Shown: positions 1 through 8,063 of the stretch, one piece after another
Layout: each line of letters starts with the position of its first letter
How positions within the stretch are numbered: position 1 is the stretch's first letter
NCBI GenBank assembly: GCA_028284905.1
Contig: JANQQU010000085.1
Location: 1-64,000 of the forward strand
DNA from: Calditrichia bacterium
Lineage (GTDB): Bacteria > Calditrichota > Calditrichia > RBG-13-44-9 > J075
Direction: 5' to 3'
DNA length: 64,000 bases
The notes under the pieces: generated by a model
Told to the model about the DNA's origin: nothing
Seen by the model: only the letters and a program-made list of their open reading frames with translations
The model's database searches: none
Translations under genes and position numbers: made by a program

Positions 1-94
1 AGGCTTTAGGCTTTAGGCTTTAGGCTTTAGGCTTTAGGCTTTAGGCTTTAGGCTTTAGGCTTTAGGCTTTAGGCTTTAGGCTTTAGGCTTTAGG
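1..94. repeat. Heptanucleotide tandem array (AGGCTTT)n
   Basis: Thirteen perfect copies of AGGCTTT plus AGG; the array runs off the left edge, so its full length is unknown. Bases 95-156 continue in a looser form with CCTAATA-like units. It lies just beyond the 3' end of the minus-strand NfeD-like gene. No spacers are present, so it is not CRISPR. Other heptamer arrays occur at 14839, 51857 and 60224, so a 7-bp period is a habit of this genome. Confidence 0.97.
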
Positions 95-156
95 AATAAA
101 ATCTGTGGCCTTATCCCCTAACAACCTAATACCTAATTGCCTAATCCCCTAATAAC

Positions 157-1491
157 CTATCTCTCCCCCGGTTCCAATTCCCGGACGATCAGGCGGTAGC
201 CTTCGACCCGAATAATTTTGATCGGCCGATCCTGCTCGACAAATTCGCCTTCCGTAACAACGTCGAGGCGCTTATTCCCGAATTCTCCGATACCGGCTGG
301 CCGTAATGTTGACTGAGCCGTACCAATTTTACCAAGATATTCGCTATAGTCATCACTGGCAACATAACCGGCTTCTTTCTTAAATTCCGGTTCCAGGGTA
401 ATCCAGCGCCAGAGACCGGTCTTTGGTAGAAACTTCCCCATTATACCGGCGACAACAATGGTCGATAATAGCACAAGTCCCACCTGCATCGCTGCCCCCG
501 TCATGTCCGGCATCGACACAGATTCAAATGATCCGATTAAGCTCATGTACAAACTACCCACAATACAAATGATCCCGGCAATGCCAGCGACCCCGAAGCC
601 GGGTATCACGAACACCTCCAGGATCAGCAAAGCGACCCCGACAAAGAAAAGAATGATCTCCAGGGAGCTAGCCAGATTGATAATGTAATGGCTGCCAAAA
701 AACAGCGTCATACAAACCAGACCGAGCGTGCCGGGAATGCCCCAGCCTGGTGACTTAATCTCGAACAATAATCCGATCAAACCCAGGGTCATTAATGCCG
801 AGCTAACCAGCGGATTGGTAAGGAAGCGGACAATGTCTTCCGCCCAGGTTACTTCTGTAATCACCAGTTGCTCTTCCGCCAAACCGACGCGCTCCAGAAA
901 TTCATCTAGCGTCTCCGCTTTATAATCGGCCATTTTATACTTCAAGGCATCTTCCACCGTCAGGGTAATTAGTTTACCCTTTTCGGAGATACCTTCAATC
1001 TCAATCTCCTCATCCACCATTGCTTCGGCAATCTTGCGGTCACGGCCATAGCGTTCGGCGGTAGCGCCCATCTCCGAGCGAAAATAGGAAATCATCTTCT
1101 CCGCTGCTTTTTGCCCCTGCTGATCAACCACGGTAGCGGCCCCGATAGTGCTGCCGGGGGCCATGCCAATCGTTTCGCAGGAAAGCGTAATCAACGCACC
1201 GGCACTAATTGCCCGCTTGTTCACGTAGGCGTAGGTAGGCACTTTGGAATCCAGCAGTATATCCTTAATCTCCGTTGCCTCGGCAACCAGTCCGCCAAAG
1301 GTATTTACTTCGACCAATACTGCCTTGGCATCTGCTGCTTCGGCATCATCAATGGTACGTTGCACGTAATAAACCAGTCCCTTGTCTATCATACCGGAAA
1401 TATCAATCCGGTAGACCTGCGAGAACATCTCGACAGGCAACAGAACGGCCAGCCCAACCAACAACTGCAATAATATGTTTTTCATCTTCAT
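157..1491 (-). CDS. NfeD-like membrane-bound serine protease (ClpP-class)
   Basis: The 444-residue product has a signal peptide (residues 1-25), a ClpP/crotonase-fold protease domain (about 28-215), four to five membrane segments (about 230-345) and a C-terminal OB-fold NfeD domain (about 375-440). The NTFGG motif at 63-67 and Ser97 in the SAGAL motif match the oxyanion and nucleophile regions of the long NfeD/1510-N family, where a Ser-Lys dyad cleaves hydrophobic regions of membrane proteins. A Lys in the next helix (K128 or K132) is the likely general base. Long NfeD proteins usually sit beside a stomatin/SPFH gene; none is visible here, but the partner could lie to the left of the window. 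It is transcribed away from the kelch gene. Family assignment is strong; the substrate is unknown. Confidence 0.9.
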   Translation of the reverse strand: MKMKNILLQLLVGLAVLLPVEMFSQVYRIDISGMIDKGLVYYVQRTIDDAEAADAKAVLVEVNTFGGLVAEATEIKDILLDSKVPTYAYVNKRAISAGALITLSCETIGMAPGSTIGAATVVDQQGQKAAEKMISYFRSEMGATAERYGRDRKIAEAMVDEEIEIEGISEKGKLITLTVEDALKYKMADYKAETLDEFLERVGLAEEQLVITEVTWAEDIVRFLTNPLVSSALMTLGLIGLLFEIKSPGWGIPGTLGLVCMTLFFGSHYIINLASSLEIILFFVGVALLILEVFVIPGFGVAGIAGIICIVGSLYMSLIGSFESVSMPDMTGAAMQVGLVLLSTIVVAGIMGKFLPKTGLWRWITLEPEFKKEAGYVASDDYSEYLGKIGTAQSTLRPAGIGEFGNKRLDVVTEGEFVEQDRPIKIIRVEGYRLIVRELEPGER

Positions 1492-1890
1492 AGAAATGGC
1501 TCCTCTTCGAATATAAAAATTTACGCAAATCCGTCCTGATATTCAAATCAATTAGCAGTTGTTCCGGCCGCTTGCCATCACATCGGGCTATTTAATTCAT
1601 CGCATTGCCCTATTTCCTGCTTTTTCCTCGACTTAAACTTACAACTAAAACAGCAAATTTTGAGAATTTATAATAAACGGGACGCTCGCAGGCGGGAATA
1701 TTTTTCTTGAAAACAACACTTTTCCCATAATTTGCCTGAAAATATTAAAAGCAGTAAATTCTCCTGCCAGTCAAATGCCGGTGAACTTCCCAATCTGCCA
1801 TCCCTTCTGGCACTATTAATTTCTTCACGCAACCGGGCATTCAGTTTTATTTTAATTGTAAATGACATCTTCAAATGGAAAAGAAACATA
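1492..1890. other. Divergent intergenic region
   Basis: This 400-bp stretch separates the divergent NfeD-like and kelch genes and must carry both promoters. An open frame enters the kelch gene from 1732, but it encodes no recognisable sequence before the lipoprotein signal at 1891, so it is treated as non-coding. A GGAAAAG ribosome-binding site lies at about 1877-1883. No clear palindrome was seen. Confidence 0.5.
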
Positions 1891-2925
1891 ATGCTTTTTT
1901 GTAAATTCGCAAACTTTTCAATCGTCTTTCTTATTTGCCTTTTTTCGGCTTTTTCCTGTTCTAGTGCAGATCAGGTTCAAAACGATACGACACTTACCGG
2001 GAAAAATGCTGCCTGGGAGAAATTTTCTGTTCCTCCTCCCCCCATAATAGTAGAGTTCTCCATGGCATACGATACGCATTCGCATTTACTAATCGCCTTT
2101 GGAGGCCGCGATCAGAATTTTGCCGAGGTGCCGGAAACCTGGATTTTTAACCATCAGGAAAACAGCTGGCAACAACAGCCGACCGCAACGATGCCTCCCT
2201 GGCGAGTTAATCATACCATGGTTTATCATCCCGGAACACAAAAAGTGCTTCTTTTCGGCGGTAGCGATTTTCAGCAAGCCTTTAACGATCTCTGGGAATA
2301 TGATCCTGCTGAAAAGAACTGGCAAATGATTGCTGCCAGCAACTCCCCGGAAGCGCGACATATGCACGGGATGATCTACGATAGTGCCCGGGATATATTT
2401 ATTGTATTCGGTGGCCGAAGAAATGATGGCGGTGCCGCCTTTAACGAAACCTGGGCATTTGATTATGATACCAAACAGTGGGAAAATCTGAGCCCATCGG
2501 TTTCTCCGCCGGTGCAGGATCATATTAATCTCGCCTATCATCCATTGCGCGAAAAGACATTCCTCTTCTCCGGCCCGATCAACGAACAACGATCAACGAT
2601 TGCCATTTGGTCATTCGATGCAGAGAAAAATCAATGGCAGCAGCATCATTCACCGCTTTCCCCGACCAGTGATCACAGCAGTTTCATCTATCACCCGGGC
2701 AGCGAGAGTTTTCTCCTTTTTGGCAACAGCAGTGAAGGAAATGAGATGGAAACCTGGTTATATGACGACGGTGGCGAAAGCTGGACGCAGCTCTCTGCTC
2801 CGGAAACACCGAATTATCGGGAGCATTTTGGGATGATTTATCATCCGGTTCTAGACACCTTTCTCCTTATCGGCGGCTTTCCAAATAATGACAGCTGGCG
2901 TTTGATATTATCGGAGAATCATTAA
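1891..2925 (+). CDS. Kelch-repeat (galactose-oxidase-like propeller) lipoprotein
   Basis: Starting at ATG 1891, which is preceded by GGAAAAG, the 344-residue product has a hydrophobic signal ending in FSAFSC, a plausible but imperfect lipobox. About six kelch-type blades follow, each with the pattern 'hydrophobic-FGG ... W.ah/dy ... W'; for example FGGRDQNF, LFGGSDFQ and FGGRRNDGG, each followed by a Trp in an NxW position. These repeats form a beta-propeller, generally a binding module. No enzymatic centre is visible. The thioesterase gene starts 13 bp downstream, so the two may be cotranscribed. A start at 1732 is possible but would bury the signal peptide. A heptamer repeat lies inside the coding sequence (see 2577). 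Confidence 0.8.
   Translation: MLFCKFANFSIVFLICLFSAFSCSSADQVQNDTTLTGKNAAWEKFSVPPPPIIVEFSMAYDTHSHLLIAFGGRDQNFAEVPETWIFNHQENSWQQQPTATMPPWRVNHTMVYHPGTQKVLLFGGSDFQQAFNDLWEYDPAEKNWQMIAASNSPEARHMHGMIYDSARDIFIVFGGRRNDGGAAFNETWAFDYDTKQWENLSPSVSPPVQDHINLAYHPLREKTFLFSGPINEQRSTIAIWSFDAEKNQWQQHHSPLSPTSDHSSFIYHPGSESFLLFGNSSEGNEMETWLYDDGGESWTQLSAPETPNYREHFGMIYHPVLDTFLLIGGFPNNDSWRLILSENH
2577..2597. repeat. GAWCAAC heptamer triplet inside a coding sequence
   Basis: Three in-register heptamers, GATCAAC, GAACAAC and GATCAAC, lie within the kelch gene, where they are translated. The same GANCAAC unit forms the intergenic arrays at 51857 and 60224. Confidence 0.75.
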
Positions 2926-2938
2926 AAAACGGTTTTAT

Positions 2939-3415
2939 ATGAAAAATGTACCGAAAAAAATGACAAATTTTCAACCGCGCGACCCGAATTTCCGGGAAAA
3001 GGTAAAGGACAGTTTTACCCGCCAAAAGGTGATGGGAGAATTGGGTGTGGAAATCAACGATCTTTCCCCGGGCGAAATCGAATTGCAGTTTCCCTACGAC
3101 GAACGCTGGACGCAGCAGCACGGATTTATCCACGCCGGAATTATTTCCACTGTCATGGACAGCGCCTGCGGATATGCTGCGTTTTCTTTGATGCCAAAAT
3201 ACGCCGCGGTTTTGTCCATCGAATTCAAGAGTAATTTTCTCGCGCCGGCAGCCGGGGAGAAATTTCGCATCATCAGTCGGGTAATCCGCTCCGGACGCAC
3301 TATCACTGTTGCGGAAGCGGATGCTTTTGCACTATCATCTGATAAAGAAAAACACGTCGCCCATATGACTGCGACTATAATGACCGTGCTGGATAATAAC
3401 AGCATTCAACAATAA
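2939..3415 (+). CDS. PaaI-family hotdog-fold thioesterase
   Basis: The 158-residue product has one hotdog domain. The central motif HGFIHAGI followed by an acidic residue (STVMDSACGYAA) matches the PaaI/YdiI acyl-CoA thioesterase family, where the HGG-like loop and the Asp on the long helix form the active site. The C-terminal part matches the family's beta-sheet (FKSNFLAPAAGE, then a strand ending MTATIM). Substrate cannot be read from sequence; phenylacetyl-CoA-like or other short acyl-CoAs are typical. It starts 13 bp after the kelch gene, but a functional link is not evident. ATG 2960 is an alternative start. Confidence 0.85.
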   Translation: MKNVPKKMTNFQPRDPNFREKVKDSFTRQKVMGELGVEINDLSPGEIELQFPYDERWTQQHGFIHAGIISTVMDSACGYAAFSLMPKYAAVLSIEFKSNFLAPAAGEKFRIISRVIRSGRTITVAEADAFALSSDKEKHVAHMTATIMTVLDNNSIQQ

Positions 3416-3460
3416 GAGACTATGATTTTTTTTATACAAAAAACTTAGTGTAACTCTTTT

Positions 3461-3507
3461 TGTCATTGCTCCGAAGGAATCCCTTTGGGGCACTCCTCGC
3501 AATGACA
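3461..3507. repeat. GTCATTGC inverted-repeat element, short form
   Basis: TGTCATTGC at the left is mirrored by GCAATGACA at the right, with a GC-rich interior containing ATCCCTTTGGGG. It is a shortened relative of the elements at 19783 and 33342. It sits between two same-strand genes. Confidence 0.8.
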
Positions 3508-3550
3508 GATTTAACTTATTATTGACATAAACTAACTGAAGGAGATAATC

Positions 3551-3904
3551 ATGTCGACAGCCGCCAATATCGTCGTTGCAATCGTAGCTTTACTGCATAT
3601 CTATTTTTTAGTTCTGGAAATGTTTCTTTGGGATAAACCATTTGGCATGCGCGCCTTTGGGAACACAAAGGAGAAAGCCGCGATGACAAAAGTGCTCGCT
3701 GCCAACCAGGGGCTTTATAATGGCTTCCTCGCGGCCGGTCTGATTTGGGGTCTTACCCTCGGCCCTGCCGGCACAGCAATTAAGGTGTTTTTTCTTTCCT
3801 GTGTGCTGATTGCGGGCATCTTTGGTGCGGCAACCGCCAGTCGAAAAATCCTTTATGTGCAGGCGCTGCCAGCGGCAGTGGGATTGCTGTTGTTGCTGCT
3901 TTAA
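3551..3904 (+). CDS. DUF1304 small membrane protein
   Basis: This 117-residue protein has four hydrophobic segments and the DUF1304 hallmarks: HIYFLVLEMFLW near the N-terminus, NQGLYNGFLAAGL in the middle and a YVQALPA motif before a leucine-rich last helix. The function of the family is not established. An AAGGAGAT ribosome-binding site sits 6-7 bases before the ATG. The last ~50 bases of the gene recur in degraded form at 6570, which points to a lost second copy. Confidence 0.85.
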   Translation: MSTAANIVVAIVALLHIYFLVLEMFLWDKPFGMRAFGNTKEKAAMTKVLAANQGLYNGFLAAGLIWGLTLGPAGTAIKVFFLSCVLIAGIFGAATASRKILYVQALPAAVGLLLLLL

Positions 3905-4038
3905 AAGCATGGATCACACACTTTGCAGTTGGTATATTAAGCGAGAAGCTCTATATTTAAGTTATATTAAAATAATTCCTTATGCGTCATGGCGTAAGAA
4001 AATCCAATTCTCTGTAAAATAATCATCAAGGATATCGT

Positions 4039-6369
4039 TTGCTCGGCAAAACCATCCTCCATTATAAAATCATCGAAAAGCTCGGCGAAGGCGGGATGGG
4101 TGTGGTATATAAAGCCGAGGATAGCAAACTCGATCGCATGGTGGCGATCAAGTTTCTCCCCCGCCGGGTAGCTGCGGACGAGCAAAAACGCGAACGTTTT
4201 AAGATTGAAGCGAAAGCAGCGGCGAAGTTAAACCATCCCAATATCGCTACTATCCATGCCATTGAAGAGATCGATGATGAAATATTTATCGTAATGGAAT
4301 TCATTGATGGCCGGGAGCTACGGGCACTGATCCGGGACGGCATTTCTGAAGCTGATGCCATTACTTACGCCACCCAGATTGCCGAAGGACTGCAAGCGGC
4401 ACATCAAAAAGGCATCACTCACCGCGATATTAAATCCACCAACATCATGGTAACAACGGCCGGGCGGGTGAAAGTGATGGATTTCGGGCTGGCGAAAATT
4501 GGCGGCGGAGCGCAGATTACCCAGGAAGATTCCACTGTTGGCACCATCGCCTATATGTCGCCGGAACAGTCCCGGGGTGAAGCTGTCGATCAGCGCACCG
4601 ACATTTGGGCTTTTGGCATTGTGCTGTATGAAATGTTCGCCGGGGAAACGCCTTTTCGCGGAGAATACGAACAGGCGGTCATCTATTCAATCTTGAATGA
4701 ACAGCCGATTCTGGAACCAGATTTTCCGAAATCGCTATCAAAAATAGTTAGTAAGGCGCTGGAAAAGCAGCCGAAAGATCGCTACCAGGATGTAGCATCT
4801 CTGCTGACAGCTTTGAAAGCAGGTGATTCACAGGAAACAACGACAGATTCGGAGCACTCAAAGAATGAAGCGATTAAGCCACCAGCAGCAAAACGTAATT
4901 TAGCTATTGCCGGCGGCATCATGCTGTTGTTCCTTTTGATTGCTGCCATCGTTTATTTTCAACCAAGCGAAAATACTTCAGCGCAGTTTGATTCTATTGC
5001 CGTGCTGCCGTTGGATAATCTTTCCGCCGATCCCAATCAAGAATATTTTGCCGATGGCATGACCGAAGCGTTAATCACCGATCTGGCGCAGGTGAGTGCC
5101 CTGAAAGTGATATCCCGAACCTCGGTGATGCGCTACAAAGGCACCACGAAATCTTTACCGGAAATCGCAAAGGAGTTGCAGGTTGCGACCATATTGGAAG
5201 GGTCGGTACAGAGACATGGGGAACAGGTACGCATTAGCGCCCAGCTCATTGAAGCAGCAACGGATAAGCATCTTTGGGCGCAAAGTTATGAGTATGAAAT
5301 CAAGAATGTGCTGGCGCTGCAAAGTGAGGTCGCCCGGGCAATCGTCAAAGAAATTCGTATTAAACTAACGCCGGAGGAAGAGCGTCGTCTGACTAAAAGT
5401 GCCGAGGTGAATCCCGCGGCTTATGAGGACTACCTCAAGGGGCAATTCTATTATTCTCAACATACCAAAGCGAGTTATTTGAAAAGCATTGAGTACTTCA
5501 AGCTTGCCCTGGAGAAAGACCCGAACTATGCCCCGGCTTACGGTAGAATGGCCTATAGTTATATAGCACTTGGACAGTGGACATTTTTACCGCTTCGCAA
5601 GGTCTTTCCGGAAGCGCGTAAAGCAGCCGAAAAATCGCTGGCAATCGATAGTACGGAAATTTTCGCGCTCGCTGCCCTGGGTGTCGTTAAGATGCTTTCT
5701 GATTATGATTGGGCGGGCGCCGAAGCAGCATTCAATAAAGTTTCCGAATTAAGCCCCAATAATAATCGTGCAAATGGCCTAAAAGGATGGATGTACTGGG
5801 TCAGGGGAAAACCGAAAGCAGCGTTAAGCGCCTTTACCAAATCATTGGAACTCGATCCCCAGGGTGTCGCTCGTATTTGGAGTCTGAGTCGGGCTTATAA
5901 GTATGTCGGACAACATGGCCAGGCGATCACCCTTTTAGAAAAAGCACTGGAATTTCACCCGAATCACTTCGCATTACATCTTTTTATTTCAGAGGCTTAT
6001 GAACAAAATGGGAGATATGATGATGCTATTAAATCAGCCGAAAAAGCCCGACAACTTTCCGGAGATGCCGCCTATGCATTAGTACGTCATGGTTCGGCTT
6101 ATGCCGCTGCCGGCAAAAAACTTGAGGCTGAAAAAATTCTTCGCGAATTAGAGAAAAGGGCGTTAAAGGAGTTTGTAACACCAGCTGCTTTTGCCTTTCT
6201 TTATGCTGCACTTGGAGAGAAAGAAAAAGCGATGGACTGGTTGGAAAGAGAATATATTGAACGTACCAGCGACGCCTTATTACGGCTTAATGTTAGTCCT
6301 TATTGGGACAGCTTTCGAAATGAACCACGATTTATTGCCTTGATGGAAAAAATGGCCTTTGATAAATGA
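4039..6369 (+). CDS. Membrane Ser/Thr protein kinase with TolB-like and TPR domains
   Basis: The 776-residue product has an N-terminal Hanks-type kinase (about 9-262) with glycine loop GEGGMG (16-21), VAIK Lys38, HRD Asp130, DFG Asp148 and SPE at 174-176, so it should be active. One membrane helix follows (about 288-307). The outside part begins with a TolB/FlgO-like domain (IAVLPLDNLS, FADGMTEALI), then tetratricopeptide repeats from about 450 to 770. This kinase-TolB-TPR order is common in KSB1, Calditrichota and Acidobacteria and is thought to couple an external or periplasmic signal to phosphorylation. The start codon is TTG with AAGGAT upstream; the kinase's family-typical N-terminus (M-x-G-K-T-I) supports it. 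Substrates are unknown. Confidence 0.92.
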   Translation: MLGKTILHYKIIEKLGEGGMGVVYKAEDSKLDRMVAIKFLPRRVAADEQKRERFKIEAKAAAKLNHPNIATIHAIEEIDDEIFIVMEFIDGRELRALIRDGISEADAITYATQIAEGLQAAHQKGITHRDIKSTNIMVTTAGRVKVMDFGLAKIGGGAQITQEDSTVGTIAYMSPEQSRGEAVDQRTDIWAFGIVLYEMFAGETPFRGEYEQAVIYSILNEQPILEPDFPKSLSKIVSKALEKQPKDRYQDVASLLTALKAGDSQETTTDSEHSKNEAIKPPAAKRNLAIAGGIMLLFLLIAAIVYFQPSENTSAQFDSIAVLPLDNLSADPNQEYFADGMTEALITDLAQVSALKVISRTSVMRYKGTTKSLPEIAKELQVATILEGSVQRHGEQVRISAQLIEAATDKHLWAQSYEYEIKNVLALQSEVARAIVKEIRIKLTPEEERRLTKSAEVNPAAYEDYLKGQFYYSQHTKASYLKSIEYFKLALEKDPNYAPAYGRMAYSYIALGQWTFLPLRKVFPEARKAAEKSLAIDSTEIFALAALGVVKMLSDYDWAGAEAAFNKVSELSPNNNRANGLKGWMYWVRGKPKAALSAFTKSLELDPQGVARIWSLSRAYKYVGQHGQAITLLEKALEFHPNHFALHLFISEAYEQNGRYDDAIKSAEKARQLSGDAAYALVRHGSAYAAAGKKLEAEKILRELEKRALKEFVTPAAFAFLYAALGEKEKAMDWLEREYIERTSDALLRLNVSPYWDSFRNEPRFIALMEKMAFDK

Positions 6370-6384
6370 TTGGTTAAATGCCCC

Positions 6385-6456
6385 CCGTTTTGTTTTTGTT
6401 TTCGTTCACGTAGAGAAAATTCATGAATTTTCTCTACGTGAACGAAAACAAAACGG
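6385..6456. repeat. Palindrome centred on TTCATGAA (copy 1)
   Basis: The arms mirror each other around 6423/6424. The inner part is GTAGAGAAAATTCATG and its complement; the outer part is CCGTTTTG...CGTTCAC. The left arm carries six extra bases of the TTTTTG type. It begins 16 bases after the kinase stop and would fold into a very stable cruciform or RNA hairpin, possibly acting as a terminator. Related palindromes lie at 12403 and 48483. Confidence 0.92.
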
Positions 6457-6541
6457 ATATTGCGGATTACCGGTTACAGATTGCCCCGGCACATCATTTT
6501 TTTCAAAATTTTTCAGATATTCCCTACCTTCTTCCATTTAC

Positions 6542-6578
6542 ATTTTCCTTTCAAAAACTTTTTAATACCTGCTATGTG
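6542..6578. repeat. 37-bp dispersed sequence, copy 1
   Basis: Bases 6542-6578 match 7984-8020 at about 32 of 37 positions (shared core TTTCCTTTCAAAAA and CCTGCTA). The copy here runs into the DUF1304 remnant; the other lies just upstream of the ABC exporter gene. Confidence 0.6.
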
Positions 6579-6629
6579 CAGGCCCTCCCAGTGGCAGTGG
6601 GACTGATATTATTGTTATTTCCAGTATAA
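6570..6629 (+). pseudogene. 3' remnant of a second DUF1304 gene
   Basis: The sequence from TATGTGCAG to the TAA at 6627-6629 encodes YVQALPVAVGLILLLFPV, nearly the same as the C-terminus of the intact DUF1304 protein at 3551-3904 (YVQALPAAVG then leucines). Nothing upstream resembles the rest of that gene, so only the 3' end of a former copy remains. The synonymous and conservative differences suggest an old duplication. Confidence 0.65.
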
Positions 6630-6909
6630 TCCACAATCATTCTGATGCAAATTTTGCGTATTTCTATTCATAGCTTTATATTTCTATCATCCAAACAATT
6701 TCATTCTCAGCCCGGGCCATTTATTACTCGGGTTGATATTTCATAACTCAAACTGTTTAAACCATATTTTTATATGAGAATAAACAGTCATGTATGAACT
6801 CTAATTATCTGTCCTTTTAAGCTACTATAGCTCAAGCTATGTATTGAAAGGTGAGTTATTTGTTTTAACAATAATCAATTTATTTAAACCAATAGTTTAG
6901 AGTGAAAAA

Positions 6910-7857
6910 ATGACTCAAAAGCCAGACTATTCAAAATATTCCATGGCCGAATTGAGAGAGGCTCTGGAAACTATCGATCAGGAAAAATATCCGGATGTTT
7001 ACAATTCTCTAATAAAGGAATTGAGCGAACGCAAATTGCAGGAGAATACAGAAAATGTCGATGAAGAAATTCCTCTAGACTTATTCTCAGACAATTACAT
7101 AGAACCCGATTGGTCCAACAAACAAGTATTTTCCATTAAATCAATTTTATCGGCGACCTTCTTTGGCGGACCTTTAGCCGCCGGCCTTCTTATTTCCCAA
7201 AATTATAAAGTTTTTAACATGCCGGATGCTGCGCTTAAAGCGTTGTTTTGGGGTATTTTAAGCACGATTCTCCTGTTTGGCATGCTCATTCTCTTACCTG
7301 ATCCAATTGTATCCAAAATTCCCCACCAACTCATTCCATTTATATATACCAGTATTATTTACCTTCTAGTCAAGGATAATCAAAATAAACTAATTGAGGG
7401 ATATTTAAAAAAAGGAGCTCAAAAAGCTTCGGGGTGGAAAACCGCTGGATACAGCATTTTATCTTTACTCATTATAGCAGTCTTTTTCTTTGTCACTATT
7501 TTCTTTATCCCGCCTTTTGAGGGCAACAAGATGGAGTTCGGATGGCAAAAGCATCAAATTTATTATGATGAAGAGATTGATGAAAATGAGGTTTCGAAAT
7601 TAGGAACAGCCCTGCTTACATATGGCTATTTCGCTTCGGACGAGCAACAAGTCGTTAATCTTCAACTTACTGATGACACTTATCGATTGCTGATATATGT
7701 ATCTAAGGCGTGGTGGCAAGATTCAGACATCATCGAAAGTTTACAATACCTGGAAAGCCATCTATCAAATTCCGTTATGTCAAAAAAATTGGTAATTGTA
7801 ATGATTGAGGACGGGTTTAATGGTAGAGAAGAAAAACTCTTGCCTGCTGCGAATTGA
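6910..7857 (+). CDS. Hypothetical membrane protein
   Basis: This 315-residue protein is not recognised. The first ~40 residues contain a Y-S-x-x-E-L-x-x-A-L-x-x-I-D-x-E-x-Y-P-x pattern ending in LSERK, a short helical motif seen at the N-terminus of many uncharacterised bacterial membrane proteins. Four to five hydrophobic segments follow between about 75 and 205. The last ~100 residues are soluble and mixed alpha/beta, so the protein probably has both cytoplasmic ends exposed. The ATG follows an AT-rich leader with only a weak ribosome-binding site (GAGTG). It stands alone between intergenic regions. Confidence 0.75.
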   Translation: MTQKPDYSKYSMAELREALETIDQEKYPDVYNSLIKELSERKLQENTENVDEEIPLDLFSDNYIEPDWSNKQVFSIKSILSATFFGGPLAAGLLISQNYKVFNMPDAALKALFWGILSTILLFGMLILLPDPIVSKIPHQLIPFIYTSIIYLLVKDNQNKLIEGYLKKGAQKASGWKTAGYSILSLLIIAVFFFVTIFFIPPFEGNKMEFGWQKHQIYYDEEIDENEVSKLGTALLTYGYFASDEQQVVNLQLTDDTYRLLIYVSKAWWQDSDIIESLQYLESHLSNSVMSKKLVIVMIEDGFNGREEKLLPAAN

Positions 7858-7983
7858 TATACTTCTATCCTTTTTCATCGATCCAATCTCTATTTATCCT
7901 GAGTCTGCCAAAAGGTGAAACATAGTTTTTTCAGGATAACCCATATCACTATTCCACCGCCCCTCCTTACACACACCATTCCC

Positions 7984-8020
7984 ACTTTCCTTTCAAAAAT
8001 TTTTTGATTCCTGCTAAGTG
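7984..8020. repeat. 37-bp dispersed sequence, copy 2
   Basis: Second copy of the sequence at 6542-6578. Its place about 45 bases before the ABC ATPase start fits a promoter or leader region. Confidence 0.55.
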
Positions 8021-8063
8021 ATCATTAAATACTATGAAATATTCATCATTCAGAGGAGCGAAA

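Larger units (their letters stand above)
6370..6909. other. Intergenic region with palindrome and gene remnant
   Basis: This 540-bp gap holds a long palindrome (6385-6456), a 37-bp sequence shared with 7984-8020, a DUF1304 remnant (6570-6629) and AT-rich DNA that probably carries the promoter of the next gene. Confidence 0.7.

Noticed and set aside
1-94. Regular repeat as a CRISPR array
   Set aside because: The units are 7 bp with no spacers; it is a simple tandem repeat.
1732-1890. N-terminal extension of the kelch gene
   Set aside because: It would place 53 non-descript residues before a clear signal peptide with its own ribosome-binding site.
6423-6629. A 68-codon frame as a complete small gene
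   Set aside because: It starts in the palindrome, and only its end matches anything, namely the tail of the DUF1304 gene.
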